Assembly (NCBI GenBank): GCA_002350625.1
Contig: DEFE01000014.1
Location: 70,574 to 79,881, forward strand
Direction: 5' to 3'
DNA from: Lachnospiraceae bacterium UBA2860
Lineage (GTDB): Bacteria > Bacillota > Clostridia > Lachnospirales > Lachnospiraceae
Length of the DNA: 9,308 bases
Shown here: positions 1-5,352 of the stretch, in pieces
Layout: the number at the start of each line of letters is the position of its first letter
Numbering within the stretch: the first letter of the stretch is position 1
Translations under genes and position numbers: made by a program
The notes under the pieces: model-generated
Database searches by the model: none
What the model saw: the letters and a program-made list of their open reading frames with translations, nothing else
Told to the model about the DNA's origin: nothing

Positions 1-28
1 CGTGCGGGTTCAAGTCCCGCCTTCCGCA
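1..28 (+). tRNA. 3' end of a tRNA gene, probably tRNA-Leu (partial)
   Basis: The window opens inside a tRNA gene. The T-arm is visible as stem GCGGG (4-8), loop TTCAAGT (9-15) and stem CCCGC (16-20). It is followed by the 3' acceptor strand CTTCCGC (21-27) and discriminator A28. No CCA is encoded. The acceptor implies a 5' end of GCGGAAG. Together with discriminator A and a preceding CGT that looks like the end of a long variable arm, this fits bacterial tRNA-Leu. The anticodon lies outside the window, so the isoacceptor is unknown; another class II tRNA is the main alternative. Confidence 0.8.
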
Positions 29-30
29 CG

Positions 31-68
31 AAAAAGAGGAATCCTTGTTGAAGGGTTCCTCTTTTTTT
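31..68 (+). terminator. Rho-independent terminator after the tRNA
   Basis: A 10-bp stem (35-44 with 53-62, containing one T-G pair) has an 8-nt loop and runs into seven T residues (62-68). It starts right after the tRNA 3' end and should end the tRNA-Leu transcript. The A-rich left flank means it could also work weakly in the other direction. Confidence 0.9.
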
Positions 69-127
69 GCTGAACTCTTTGCCGGGCCGACAATCACTTC
101 TGCCGGACCATTACTCCTCATAAGAAA

Positions 128-165
128 CATAAACGATAATGCACGGCATAAACGATAATGCACGG
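128..165 (+). repeat. Perfect 19-bp tandem duplication
   Basis: The 19-mer cataaacgataatgcacgg occurs twice without any gap or mismatch (128-146 and 147-165). It lies between the tRNA terminator and the regulator gene, in otherwise non-coding sequence. Each copy contains an ATG, but neither copy is preceded by a ribosome binding site. It may be a slippage duplication or a pair of binding sites. Confidence 0.9.
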
Positions 166-192
166 ATCTTACGATTTATACTCCGTTTCTAC

Positions 193-210
193 CGGATTTC
201 AGGAAATCCG
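193..210. promoter_or_regulatory. Perfect palindrome next to a -35 element, candidate operator
   Basis: CGGATTTC-AG-GAAATCCG is a perfect inverted repeat with 8-bp arms and a 2-bp spacer. It ends one base before the candidate -35 hexamer of the regulator gene (211). No T-run follows, so it is not a terminator. The position suits a site for a dimeric regulator, but the protein that binds is unknown. Confidence 0.5.
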
Positions 211-239
211 TTGTGCCCTGTCACGAGGCGTGCTAGGAT
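211..239 (+). promoter_or_regulatory. Candidate sigma-A promoter for the regulator gene
   Basis: TTGTGC (211-216), a 17-bp spacer and TAGGAT (234-239), with TGC directly before the -10 as an extended -10 element. Transcription would start near 246, about 40 nt before the ATG at 287. The -35 is weak, so the extended -10 or an activator may matter. Confidence 0.45.
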
Positions 240-286
240 GGCGGCACCTCTTATTGATCGCGCAGGAAAGAAGAAGGAGGGCGGGG

Positions 287-691
287 ATGACGGAGAGGGA
301 GATCGTGAAGGCTCTGAAGTGCGGCGCCCGCGGCGCGGAAGAGCTTAAGATGCGGCGGCAGGCCCTGCTCGACGAGCAGGAGGAGCTGCGCCGCGCGGTG
401 TCGGACTGGGAGAAGCTTGACTGCGAGACGGCAGACGTACTGCGCGCTTCTTACATGGGGGACGAGGAGATCGAACAGCTGAGAGCGGAGGAGCTGTCCT
501 TCAGGCGTGTGCGGCGGGCGCTCTGGGAAATAGAGCCCGGGCTGCGGCGGCTGCTCCTTATGTATTATGACGAGCGGCAGTCCGCGGAGGAGATCGCCGG
601 TGCTTTGCGCGTCTCAAAGGCGACATTTTTCCGCAGGCGGCGGAGCGCCGTGCGGCTTCTCCTCGCGAGGTTGTCATCTTCGGGTGGATAG
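287..691 (+). CDS. Small sigma-70 region-4-like DNA-binding protein
   Basis: Encodes 134 residues. I chose the ATG at 287 because AAGGAGG (274-280) sits 6 nt upstream; the open frame extends further left to 158, but without a comparable ribosome site. Residues 1-75 are highly charged and probably helical or coiled-coil. Residues 80-128 resemble sigma region 4: an aliphatic helix ending in LLLMYYDE, then SAEEIAGALRVSKATFFRRR, a helix-turn-helix with an arginine-rich recognition end. No region 2 is visible, so it is unlikely to be a complete sigma factor. Similar small proteins occur as phage-type late regulators (ArpU/RinA-like) and as orphan regulators in Clostridia. It probably binds DNA, perhaps its own palindrome at 193-210 (inference). 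The next gene has its own promoter inside this gene's end, so the two need not be co-regulated. Confidence 0.7.
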   Translation: MTEREIVKALKCGARGAEELKMRRQALLDEQEELRRAVSDWEKLDCETADVLRASYMGDEEIEQLRAEELSFRRVRRALWEIEPGLRRLLLMYYDERQSAEEIAGALRVSKATFFRRRRSAVRLLLARLSSSGG

Positions 692-699
692 GATACAAT
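671..699 (+). promoter_or_regulatory. Strong sigma-A promoter for the patatin-like gene
   Basis: TTGTCA (671-676), a 17-bp spacer and TACAAT (694-699): each hexamer matches consensus at five of six positions. It overlaps the last codons and TAG stop (689-691) of the upstream gene. Start near 706 would give a leader of about 22 nt containing the AGGAGGA ribosome site (714-720). Confidence 0.75.
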
Positions 700-727
700 A
701 GATCCAGCAAATCAGGAGGACATCTAC

Positions 728-1582
728 ATGACGGAAGCTGGACTTGTACTGGAGGGAGGAGCGGAGAGAGGCATCTTTTCGGCCGGAGCTATTGACTATC
801 TGATGGAGCAGGGTATCGAGTTTGCTTATTCCTGCGGGGTGTCGGCGGGCGCATGCAACGCGGTGGACTACGCGGCGGGACAGATCGGCAGATCGAAGCG
901 GGCTTTCCTGCCGGAGACGCCGGACATGCGCATGGCGAAGCTCTCGGCGATTCCCGGGCAGCACGCGCTGATCGACATGGACATGCTCTTCGACGATTTT
1001 CCGAACCGGCGGATTCCTTTCGACTATGACGCATACTTCGCTTCGCCCATAGCCGTGGAGATGGTCGTGACGAACGCGCTTACGGGAAAGGCGGAATATC
1101 TGGACGACCGCTCGGACAGAAAACGCATGATGGATATCTGCCGGGCCTCCTCGTCCATTCCCGTCTTTGCGCCGATGGTGTATCTTGACGGCGTCCCCTA
1201 TGTCGACGGCGGCGTCGGAGACTCAATACCGATCGTGCACACGCTTCGCAAGGGCTACCGGAAGAATGTCGTCATCCTCACGAGAAGGGCAGACTACAGG
1301 AAAAAAGAACCTTCGCGCGCGGAGGATGCATTCTATGCGCTCTGCTTCAGAAAATACCCGGAGCTTCTAAGGGCAATGCGCCGGCGGCATCTGATTTACA
1401 ACAGGGAGCTTGACCTCGTGGAGAAGTGGGAGGCGGAGGGACGGATCTTCGTGCTTCGCCCGGAAATGGAGGAGGTCGGACGCCTGGAGAGTGATGTGGA
1501 GAAGCTGTCGGCTTTCTACGATCACGGCTACGATCTCATGAAGGAGCGCATGGATGAAATGATGACATACCTCGGGCAGTGA
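728..1582 (+). CDS. Patatin-like phospholipase (YjjU/RssA-type)
   Basis: Encodes 284 residues, a normal length for bacterial patatin-like serine hydrolases. AGGAGGA lies 7 nt before the ATG. Visible motifs are the oxyanion-hole loop GLVLEGGAERG (5-15), the nucleophile elbow GVSAG with Ser39, and the DGG motif with Asp160, which together form the Ser-Asp catalytic dyad. The C-terminal third (about 200-284) is charged and helical, and resembles the extra domain of the E. coli YjjU group. No signal peptide or membrane segment is seen, so it should be cytoplasmic or peripheral at the membrane. It probably hydrolyses acyl esters of phospholipids or lysophospholipids; the substrate cannot be told from sequence. 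No clear terminator follows, so readthrough into the kinase-like gene 122 nt downstream is possible. Confidence 0.9.
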   Translation: MTEAGLVLEGGAERGIFSAGAIDYLMEQGIEFAYSCGVSAGACNAVDYAAGQIGRSKRAFLPETPDMRMAKLSAIPGQHALIDMDMLFDDFPNRRIPFDYDAYFASPIAVEMVVTNALTGKAEYLDDRSDRKRMMDICRASSSIPVFAPMVYLDGVPYVDGGVGDSIPIVHTLRKGYRKNVVILTRRADYRKKEPSRAEDAFYALCFRKYPELLRAMRRRHLIYNRELDLVEKWEAEGRIFVLRPEMEEVGRLESDVEKLSAFYDHGYDLMKERMDEMMTYLGQ

Positions 1583-1596
1583 CGGATGTGTAAGGA

Positions 1597-1695
1597 CCCG
1601 CGGCATGCGGTACATGAAGCGCAGAAAAGCATGCGGCCTGCGTTATACGAAGCGCAGTAAGGCCCGCAGCTTGCAGCATTTACAGCGCAGAAAGG
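1597..1695 (+). repeat. Three 33-bp imperfect tandem repeats ending at a ribosome binding site
   Basis: Three units of exactly 33 bp: 1597-1629, 1630-1662 and 1663-1695. The best conserved part is the tail agcgcag(a/t)aa(a/g)g, starting at 1618, 1651 and 1684. The first two units agree at about 25 of 33 positions. The array fills most of the gap between the phospholipase and the kinase-like gene. The tail of the last unit provides the AAAGG of the latter's ribosome binding site. The length is a multiple of three and units 2 and 3 are open in the frame of the next gene, but no start codon or ribosome site supports translation. Confidence 0.75.
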
Positions 1696-1704
1696 TGGTA
1701 CAGA

Positions 1705-2238
1705 ATGGATCACATCATCATTGAAGGCTTTATCGGATCTGGAAAAGGCGCGGTCGCGCGCGGCGTGGGCAAAAAGCTCGAGCTTCCGGTCGTCGACGTG
1801 GACCGGCGGGTGGCGGACCGCCTGAAGATGACGACCGCCGAGATCTACGACCGCTTCGGCGAGCCGTACTACCGCGCGATGGAGACGCTGATCTTAAGCG
1901 AGCTGCTCGACGCGAAGAAGCGCTGTGTCATCGTGCTCGGGAGCGGCGTCGCCATGATGCCGCAGAATGCCGAGTACCTGAAGGAGCTCGGGACCGTCTA
2001 TTACATCAAACTCAAGCAGCAGACGATCCTCGACAATATGCGCACGAGCAGCAAGCACGACTGGATCCGCCCCGACGGATGGGACGAGCAGGTCACGCGG
2101 ATCTACAAGGAGCGCGAGCCGGCCTATAAGAAGACGGCGAATGTCACGATCAACGCGGAGGGGAAGACGACCGAGAAGCTCGTGGACAAGATCGCCGCCG
2201 AAGACAAGAAGCGGCACGCTGAGCCGGAAGAGGACTGA
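1705..2238 (+). CDS. Shikimate-kinase-like P-loop protein with atypical Walker A
   Basis: Encodes 177 residues, typical for AroK, and aligns with shikimate kinase along its length. Walker A is GFIGSGKG (8-15): Gly15 stands where the family has the Mg-coordinating Ser/Thr. Shikimate-contacting positions are mostly kept: D31 and D33 (DVDRR), R57 in FGEPYYRAME (compare GExxFRxxE), GSG at 79-81 instead of GGG, lid arginine R122 in RPDGW, and R137 in KEREPAY. The start is supported by AAAGGTGG (1691-1698), which comes from the preceding 33-bp repeat. A canonical shikimate kinase domain exists in the aroD-aroK fusion 2 kb away, so this copy may be a divergent paralogue with low or altered activity, another substrate, or a regulatory role. 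It may be co-transcribed with the phospholipase. The fold assignment is fairly sure; the reaction is not. Confidence 0.75.
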   Translation: MDHIIIEGFIGSGKGAVARGVGKKLELPVVDVDRRVADRLKMTTAEIYDRFGEPYYRAMETLILSELLDAKKRCVIVLGSGVAMMPQNAEYLKELGTVYYIKLKQQTILDNMRTSSKHDWIRPDGWDEQVTRIYKEREPAYKKTANVTINAEGKTTEKLVDKIAAEDKKRHAEPEED

Positions 2239-2248
2239 AGGCAGCGTG

Positions 2249-2264
2249 CGGCGGGAAGCCGCCG
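2249..2264. other. GC-rich hairpin after the kinase-like gene
   Basis: CGGCGG (2249-2254) pairs with CCGCCG (2259-2264) around a GAAG tetraloop, 10 nt past the stop codon at 2238. There is no T-run on either strand, so it is not a canonical intrinsic terminator. It may protect the 3' end or cause pausing. Confidence 0.4.
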
Positions 2265-2266
2265 GG

Positions 2267-2350
2267 GAAAACCCTGCGGGAAGATCCTGCGGATAAAGAT
2301 CCTGCGGATAAAGATCCTGCGGATAGACCCTGCGGATAGACCTTGCGGAT
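2267..2350. repeat. Tandem 13/15-bp repeat array between convergent genes
   Basis: Clear units lie at 2282-2296 and 2297-2311 (15 bp, agatcctgcggataa), and at 2312-2324, 2325-2337 and 2338-2350 (13 bp, with C for T drift in the last two). A degenerate sixth unit precedes them at about 2268-2281. The core ATCC-TGC-GGAT is itself a small inverted repeat, and adjacent units can also pair across (GGAT with the next ATCC). The array fills the gap between the converging kinase-like gene and aroE, where no T-tailed terminator is found. A further short stem (CGACT/AGTCG, 2351-2365) lies just past the aroE stop. Confidence 0.9.
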
Positions 2351-2367
2351 CGACTGTATGAGTCGTC

Positions 2368-3213
2368 TTACGAGAATACCTTCTCGTACACAAGCTCGAC
2401 CGGCATGTCCCGGCCCGTCCAGATGCGGAAGGACGCGGCGCCCTGCATAAGGAGCATGGAGCGGCCGTTTTCCGTGCGGCAGCCGGCGCGCCGGGCCATC
2501 TCAAGAAGCGGGGTCTCTTCCGGATGATAGATAATGTCGTAGACGAAGAGGTCCCGGGGGAGAAAAGACGGATCGGGGATGAGACAGCTGCCTTCCTGCG
2601 CCGTTCCCTCCATGCCGACGTTTGTCGCCTGGACGAGGACGCGGCTTTTTGCGAGCGCGGCCTTAAGCTCCTCCGGATCCTCATAGCCGTGCACCGCGAT
2701 GGCGGTCTCCGTGTGCGGCGAAAGCTTCTCTTTGATGGCGAGGACGCGGGCTTTGGAGGCGGGCCGGTTGGCGAAGACATGGATTTCAGAGGCGCCGTCG
2801 AGCGCGCACTGGATGAGAATGGCACTGGCGGCGCCGCCCGTGCCGAGGAGTGTCATGACGCCGCCGCGGATGGAGACGCCGGAGCGCGCGAGCGCGTCGA
2901 TGAGGCCTGTTCCGTCCGTCGTGTGGCCGATGAGGCGGCCGTCCCGGCTCAGCACGGTGTTTACGGATCCGCCGATCATCGAGGCCGTGGAGAGCTCGTC
3001 GCACAGAAGCGCCATGCTGTTTTTGTCCGGCATGGTGACGTTCCAGCCTTTAGCTTCGCTGCGGAGGCGTGCGACAGCTTCTTTGAGCGGGAGCATATTT
3101 GTATCAATCAGACCGTAGGCGGCATCGATGCCGAGCGCGGAGAACGCCGCATGCATCATGGCAGGCGAGAGGGAGTGGGCGACCGGTGACCCGAGAAGAT
3201 AGTACTGGTCCAT
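2368..3213 (-). CDS. aroE: Shikimate dehydrogenase (NADP+)
   Basis: Encodes 281 residues, the usual AroE length. It reduces 3-dehydroshikimate to shikimate in the cytoplasm. Shikimate-site motifs: S14 and S16 in GSPVAHSLSP, NVTMPDK with catalytic Lys64, N85 in GGSVNT, and catalytic Asp100 in HTTDGTG (the common form is NTDG, so the Asn is replaced by Thr here). The cofactor domain has the glycine-rich loop GTGGAA (124-129) and ANR (148-150), the Arg being typical of NADP preference. The C-terminal part has QATNVGM, YDIIYHPEETPLL and GRSMLLMQGA with Gln257. GGAGG (3224-3228, minus strand) lies 10 nt before the ATG. The gene is divergent from the aroD-aroK fusion with only 68 bp between them, and converges on the repeat array at 2267-2350. 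Confidence 0.95.
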   Translation of the reverse strand: MDQYYLLGSPVAHSLSPAMMHAAFSALGIDAAYGLIDTNMLPLKEAVARLRSEAKGWNVTMPDKNSMALLCDELSTASMIGGSVNTVLSRDGRLIGHTTDGTGLIDALARSGVSIRGGVMTLLGTGGAASAILIQCALDGASEIHVFANRPASKARVLAIKEKLSPHTETAIAVHGYEDPEELKAALAKSRVLVQATNVGMEGTAQEGSCLIPDPSFLPRDLFVYDIIYHPEETPLLEMARRAGCRTENGRSMLLMQGAASFRIWTGRDMPVELVYEKVFS

Positions 3214-3258
3214 CTGCTTAAAACCTCCGTTTGTCGTGGCTTTTCTTTTTTATGGAGT

Positions 3259-3288
3259 AGTGTAGCACAGGGAGCGCGCAGATGAAAA
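3259..3288 (-). promoter_or_regulatory. Candidate promoter for aroE
   Basis: Read on the minus strand: TTTTCA (3288-3283), an 18-bp spacer, and TACACT (3264-3259) preceded by TGC as an extended -10. Each hexamer matches consensus at four of six positions. The -35 would overlap the first codons of the divergent aroD-aroK gene, so the two genes share a compact control region. I see no convincing plus-strand promoter in the same 68 bp. Confidence 0.35.
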
Positions 3289-4565
3289 CAGTGCAGGTGA
3301 AAAATGTCGTGATCGGGGAAGGACTCCCGAAAATAGCGGTGCCGGTGACAGCGGCGGATCTTACGCAGGTGTCGGAACAGACGGCACAGTGCGTGCGCGT
3401 GGGCGCCGATCTCATCGAGCTGCGCGCGGATCTCGTGAAGGAGGTCCGCGGCGATGACGGCTGGCGGCAGTATCTTGCGGCGGCGGGCGAAGCGGCCGGG
3501 GACGTGCCGCTCATCTTCACGGTGCGGACGAGCGGGGAGGGCGGACAGTTTCCGTCGTCCGGAGAAGCCTATGCGCAGCTGGTTCGCCTCGCGGCGGAGG
3601 ATCCGGCCGTCTCCCTCGTCGACATAGAGCTGTCCTCGCCGGAGGCGGCGGAACTGATCCGATGCTTAGCGGCGCGGGGAAAGCGCGTGATTCTGTCCAG
3701 GCACAGTTTTGCGGAGACGCCGGCTTTCGGGGAAATTCTTGCGACCTATCTCGCGATGGACCGGGCGGGCGGCGACATATTAAAATGCGCCTTTATGCCG
3801 AAAACGGAGGCCGATGCCGGACGCGTACTGGCCGCGGCAGCGGCGGCGCAGCAGGAGACGGGCAAGCCTGTCATCGCCATTTCCATGGGAGAGATGGGAA
3901 GAATCACCCGCGTCGCGGGGGAGGCTGTGCACGCGGCCGTCACCTTCGGCTGCCTGCCGGGAGAGGCGAGCGCGCCGGGGCAGCTCACGGTAAGTGAACT
4001 TAAGGAGGAGCTCACGCGCATTCATGCAAGAAGAGCGCGCGGGAACTTCCTGTTCCTGACCGGCTTCATGGGGACGGGAAAAACGGCGGCGGCGGAGGAG
4101 CTCTCCGCACTTACCGGTCTCCCGGTGATCGAAATGGACGAGACCATTTCCTCGGAAGCGGGGAAGGATATCCCCGCCATATTCGCCGAAGAGGGAGAGG
4201 CACATTTTCGGGATCTCGAGACGCAGCTGCTCGCGTCCCTCAGTGAGAAGGAACCTGCGGTCGTCTCCTGCGGCGGGGGCTGCGTGCTGCGGGAGGAGAA
4301 CCGCGCGCTCATGCGCGCGCTCGGCACCGTCGTGCTCCTCACCGCGGAGCCGCGGACGCTTCTTTCACGCCTCGCCGGGGAGGCCGGCGGACGGCCGAAT
4401 CTCCGCGGGCGCATGAGCGAGGAAGGGATTTGTGAGCTCATGGAGAGACGGGCGGAAGCCTACGCGGCAGCTGCGGATCTGGCGGTCGATACGGATTCTC
4501 TCACCGCAAAAGAAGTGGCTGCAAAGATCTGTGAAGCGCTTAAGGCAGGCCGGCAAGAAGGCTGA
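3282..4565 (+). CDS. aroDK: Fused type I 3-dehydroquinate dehydratase and shikimate kinase
   Basis: Encodes 427 residues in one unbroken frame. Residues 1-245 are a type I dehydroquinase, which converts 3-dehydroquinate to 3-dehydroshikimate by a Schiff base: E46 in ELRAD, R82 in VRTSGEGG, catalytic His141 in SRHSF, Schiff-base Lys168 in KCAFMP, R210 in GRITR, and APGQ with Gln234. A short Arg-rich linker (about 246-254) joins it to a shikimate kinase (255-427), which phosphorylates shikimate with ATP. The kinase has Walker A GFMGTGKT (261-268), Asp286, FRDLE with R310, GGG (331-333), lid R371 in RPNL, and RR at 389-390. All expected catalytic residues are present in both halves, so both should be active. 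GGGAG at 3270-3274 precedes the ATG. The step between the two reactions belongs to AroE, encoded divergently next door. The symbol is descriptive for the fusion. Confidence 0.93.
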   Translation: MKTVQVKNVVIGEGLPKIAVPVTAADLTQVSEQTAQCVRVGADLIELRADLVKEVRGDDGWRQYLAAAGEAAGDVPLIFTVRTSGEGGQFPSSGEAYAQLVRLAAEDPAVSLVDIELSSPEAAELIRCLAARGKRVILSRHSFAETPAFGEILATYLAMDRAGGDILKCAFMPKTEADAGRVLAAAAAAQQETGKPVIAISMGEMGRITRVAGEAVHAAVTFGCLPGEASAPGQLTVSELKEELTRIHARRARGNFLFLTGFMGTGKTAAAEELSALTGLPVIEMDETISSEAGKDIPAIFAEEGEAHFRDLETQLLASLSEKEPAVVSCGGGCVLREENRALMRALGTVVLLTAEPRTLLSRLAGEAGGRPNLRGRMSEEGICELMERRAEAYAAAADLAVDTDSLTAKEVAAKICEALKAGRQEG

Positions 4566-4582
4566 AAAGGGTGAAGTTTATC

Positions 4583-4611
4583 TTGCATGCCTCTATGTTT
4601 TATTATAAAAT
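4583..4611 (+). promoter_or_regulatory. Candidate sigma-A promoter for efp
   Basis: TTGCAT (4583-4588), a 17-bp spacer, and TAAAAT (4606-4611). The AT-rich stretch stands out from its GC-rich surroundings. Start near 4618 gives a leader of about 86 nt. An interrupted inverted repeat (TGCATGCC at 4584-4591, GGTATGCA at 4614-4621) brackets the -10 region. Confidence 0.6.
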
Positions 4612-4654
4612 TGGGTATGCATTGTAAGCACAGTGAATAAGACGCACGCGGCGG

Positions 4655-4674
4655 GCACGACCTGCAGGCCGTGC
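4655..4674 (+). other. Hairpin in the efp leader
   Basis: GCACG (4655-4659) pairs with CGTGC (4670-4674), and the enclosed CCTGCAGG can add two further pairs. It lies 12 nt before the efp ribosome site (4687-4694) and leaves that site free. It may be only leader structure; I see no known riboswitch or leader-peptide signature. Confidence 0.35.
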
Positions 4675-4703
4675 AGTCCGGCGTTTAAGGAGGATGAAAA
4701 TCT

Positions 4704-5261
4704 ATGATTTCTGCAGGCGATTTCAAAAACGGACTTACCCTTGAGATTGACGGACAGGTCATGCAGATTGTTGAATTTCAGCATGTCAAGCCGGGGAAGG
4801 GCGCAGCCTTTGTCCGCACCAAGATGAGAAATGTCATCAACGGCGGCGTCGTTGAGAAGACATTCCGTCCGACCGAGAAGTTCCCGGCGGCAAGAATTGA
4901 CCGCAAGAACAGCCAGTATCTCTACAATGACGGCGATCTCTATTACTTCATGGATCCCGAGACCTATGATCAGGTCATGATCAACAAGGACATCATCGGC
5001 GACAACATGAAGTTCGTCAAGGAGAACGAGGAAGTCAAGATCGTCTCCTACAACGGCAGCGTGTTCGCGATCGAAGCGCCGCTCTTTGTTGAACTTGAGG
5101 TCACGGAGACCGAGCCCGGTTTTGCAGGAAATACGGCGCAGGGCGCCACGAAGCCGGCCACGGTGGAGACCGGAGCGACGATCCAGGTTCCGCTCTTCGT
5201 AAACATCGGCGACAAAGTAAAGATAGATACAAGGACAGGCGAGTACCTGTCAAGGGCATAA
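4704..5261 (+). CDS. efp: Elongation factor P
   Basis: Encodes 185 residues, the standard EF-P length. EF-P binds between the ribosomal P and E sites and relieves stalling on proline runs. Three beta-barrel domains are expected: the N-terminal KOW-like domain (about 1-63), then two OB domains (about 64-127 and 128-185). The modification loop HVKPGKGAAF carries Lys32, the position equivalent to the modified lysine of E. coli and Bacillus EF-P. The C-terminal signature NIGDKVKIDTRTGEYLSR is intact. TAAGGAGGATGA (4686-4697) is a near-perfect ribosome site. The gene has its own candidate promoter and a strong terminator, so it looks monocistronic. No EF-P modification enzyme is encoded in this window, so the type of Lys32 modification cannot be inferred. 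Confidence 0.98.
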   Translation: MISAGDFKNGLTLEIDGQVMQIVEFQHVKPGKGAAFVRTKMRNVINGGVVEKTFRPTEKFPAARIDRKNSQYLYNDGDLYYFMDPETYDQVMINKDIIGDNMKFVKENEEVKIVSYNGSVFAIEAPLFVELEVTETEPGFAGNTAQGATKPATVETGATIQVPLFVNIGDKVKIDTRTGEYLSRA

Positions 5262-5266
5262 ACAAT

Positions 5267-5303
5267 GAAGCCTCCCCGGTTGCGGGGAGGCTTCTTAATT
5301 TTC
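5267..5303 (+). terminator. Rho-independent terminator of efp
   Basis: GAAGCCTCCCC (5267-5277) pairs perfectly with GGGGAGGCTTC (5284-5294), with one more G-C pair possible in the loop. It is followed by the T-rich tail ttaattttc, and starts 5 nt after the efp stop codon. Confidence 0.92.
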
Positions 5304-5352
5304 TGCTATTTTTCTATAACAATCTTATGATGATGAGCAAGGGGGTGAAGCG

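Noticed and set aside
1..70. tRNA-Leu 3' end as an occupied phage attachment site
   Set aside because: No second copy of the tRNA end and no integrase are visible in the window, so there is no positive evidence.
158..286. Upstream extension of the regulator gene to an ATG at 158
   Set aside because: That ATG lies inside the 19-bp duplication without a ribosome site, and the extension covers the palindrome and promoter. The ATG at 287 has AAGGAGG at good spacing.
1630..1704. Possible N-terminal extension of the kinase-like protein through the 33-bp repeats
   Set aside because: The frame is open through units 2 and 3 but has no start codon with a ribosome site, and a TGA interrupts unit 1. 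The P-loop already begins at residue 8 from the ATG at 1705.
2267..2350. The short repeats as a CRISPR array
   Set aside because: Units of 13-15 bp directly abut with no spacers, so this is a simple tandem array.
2524..3189. A 221-codon plus-strand frame opposite aroE
   Set aside because: Antisense shadow; aroE on the minus strand has all its family motifs and a ribosome site.
4593..4784. A 63-codon minus-strand frame across the efp start
   Set aside because: It overlaps the efp promoter and first codons in antisense, with no ribosome site or recognisable sequence.
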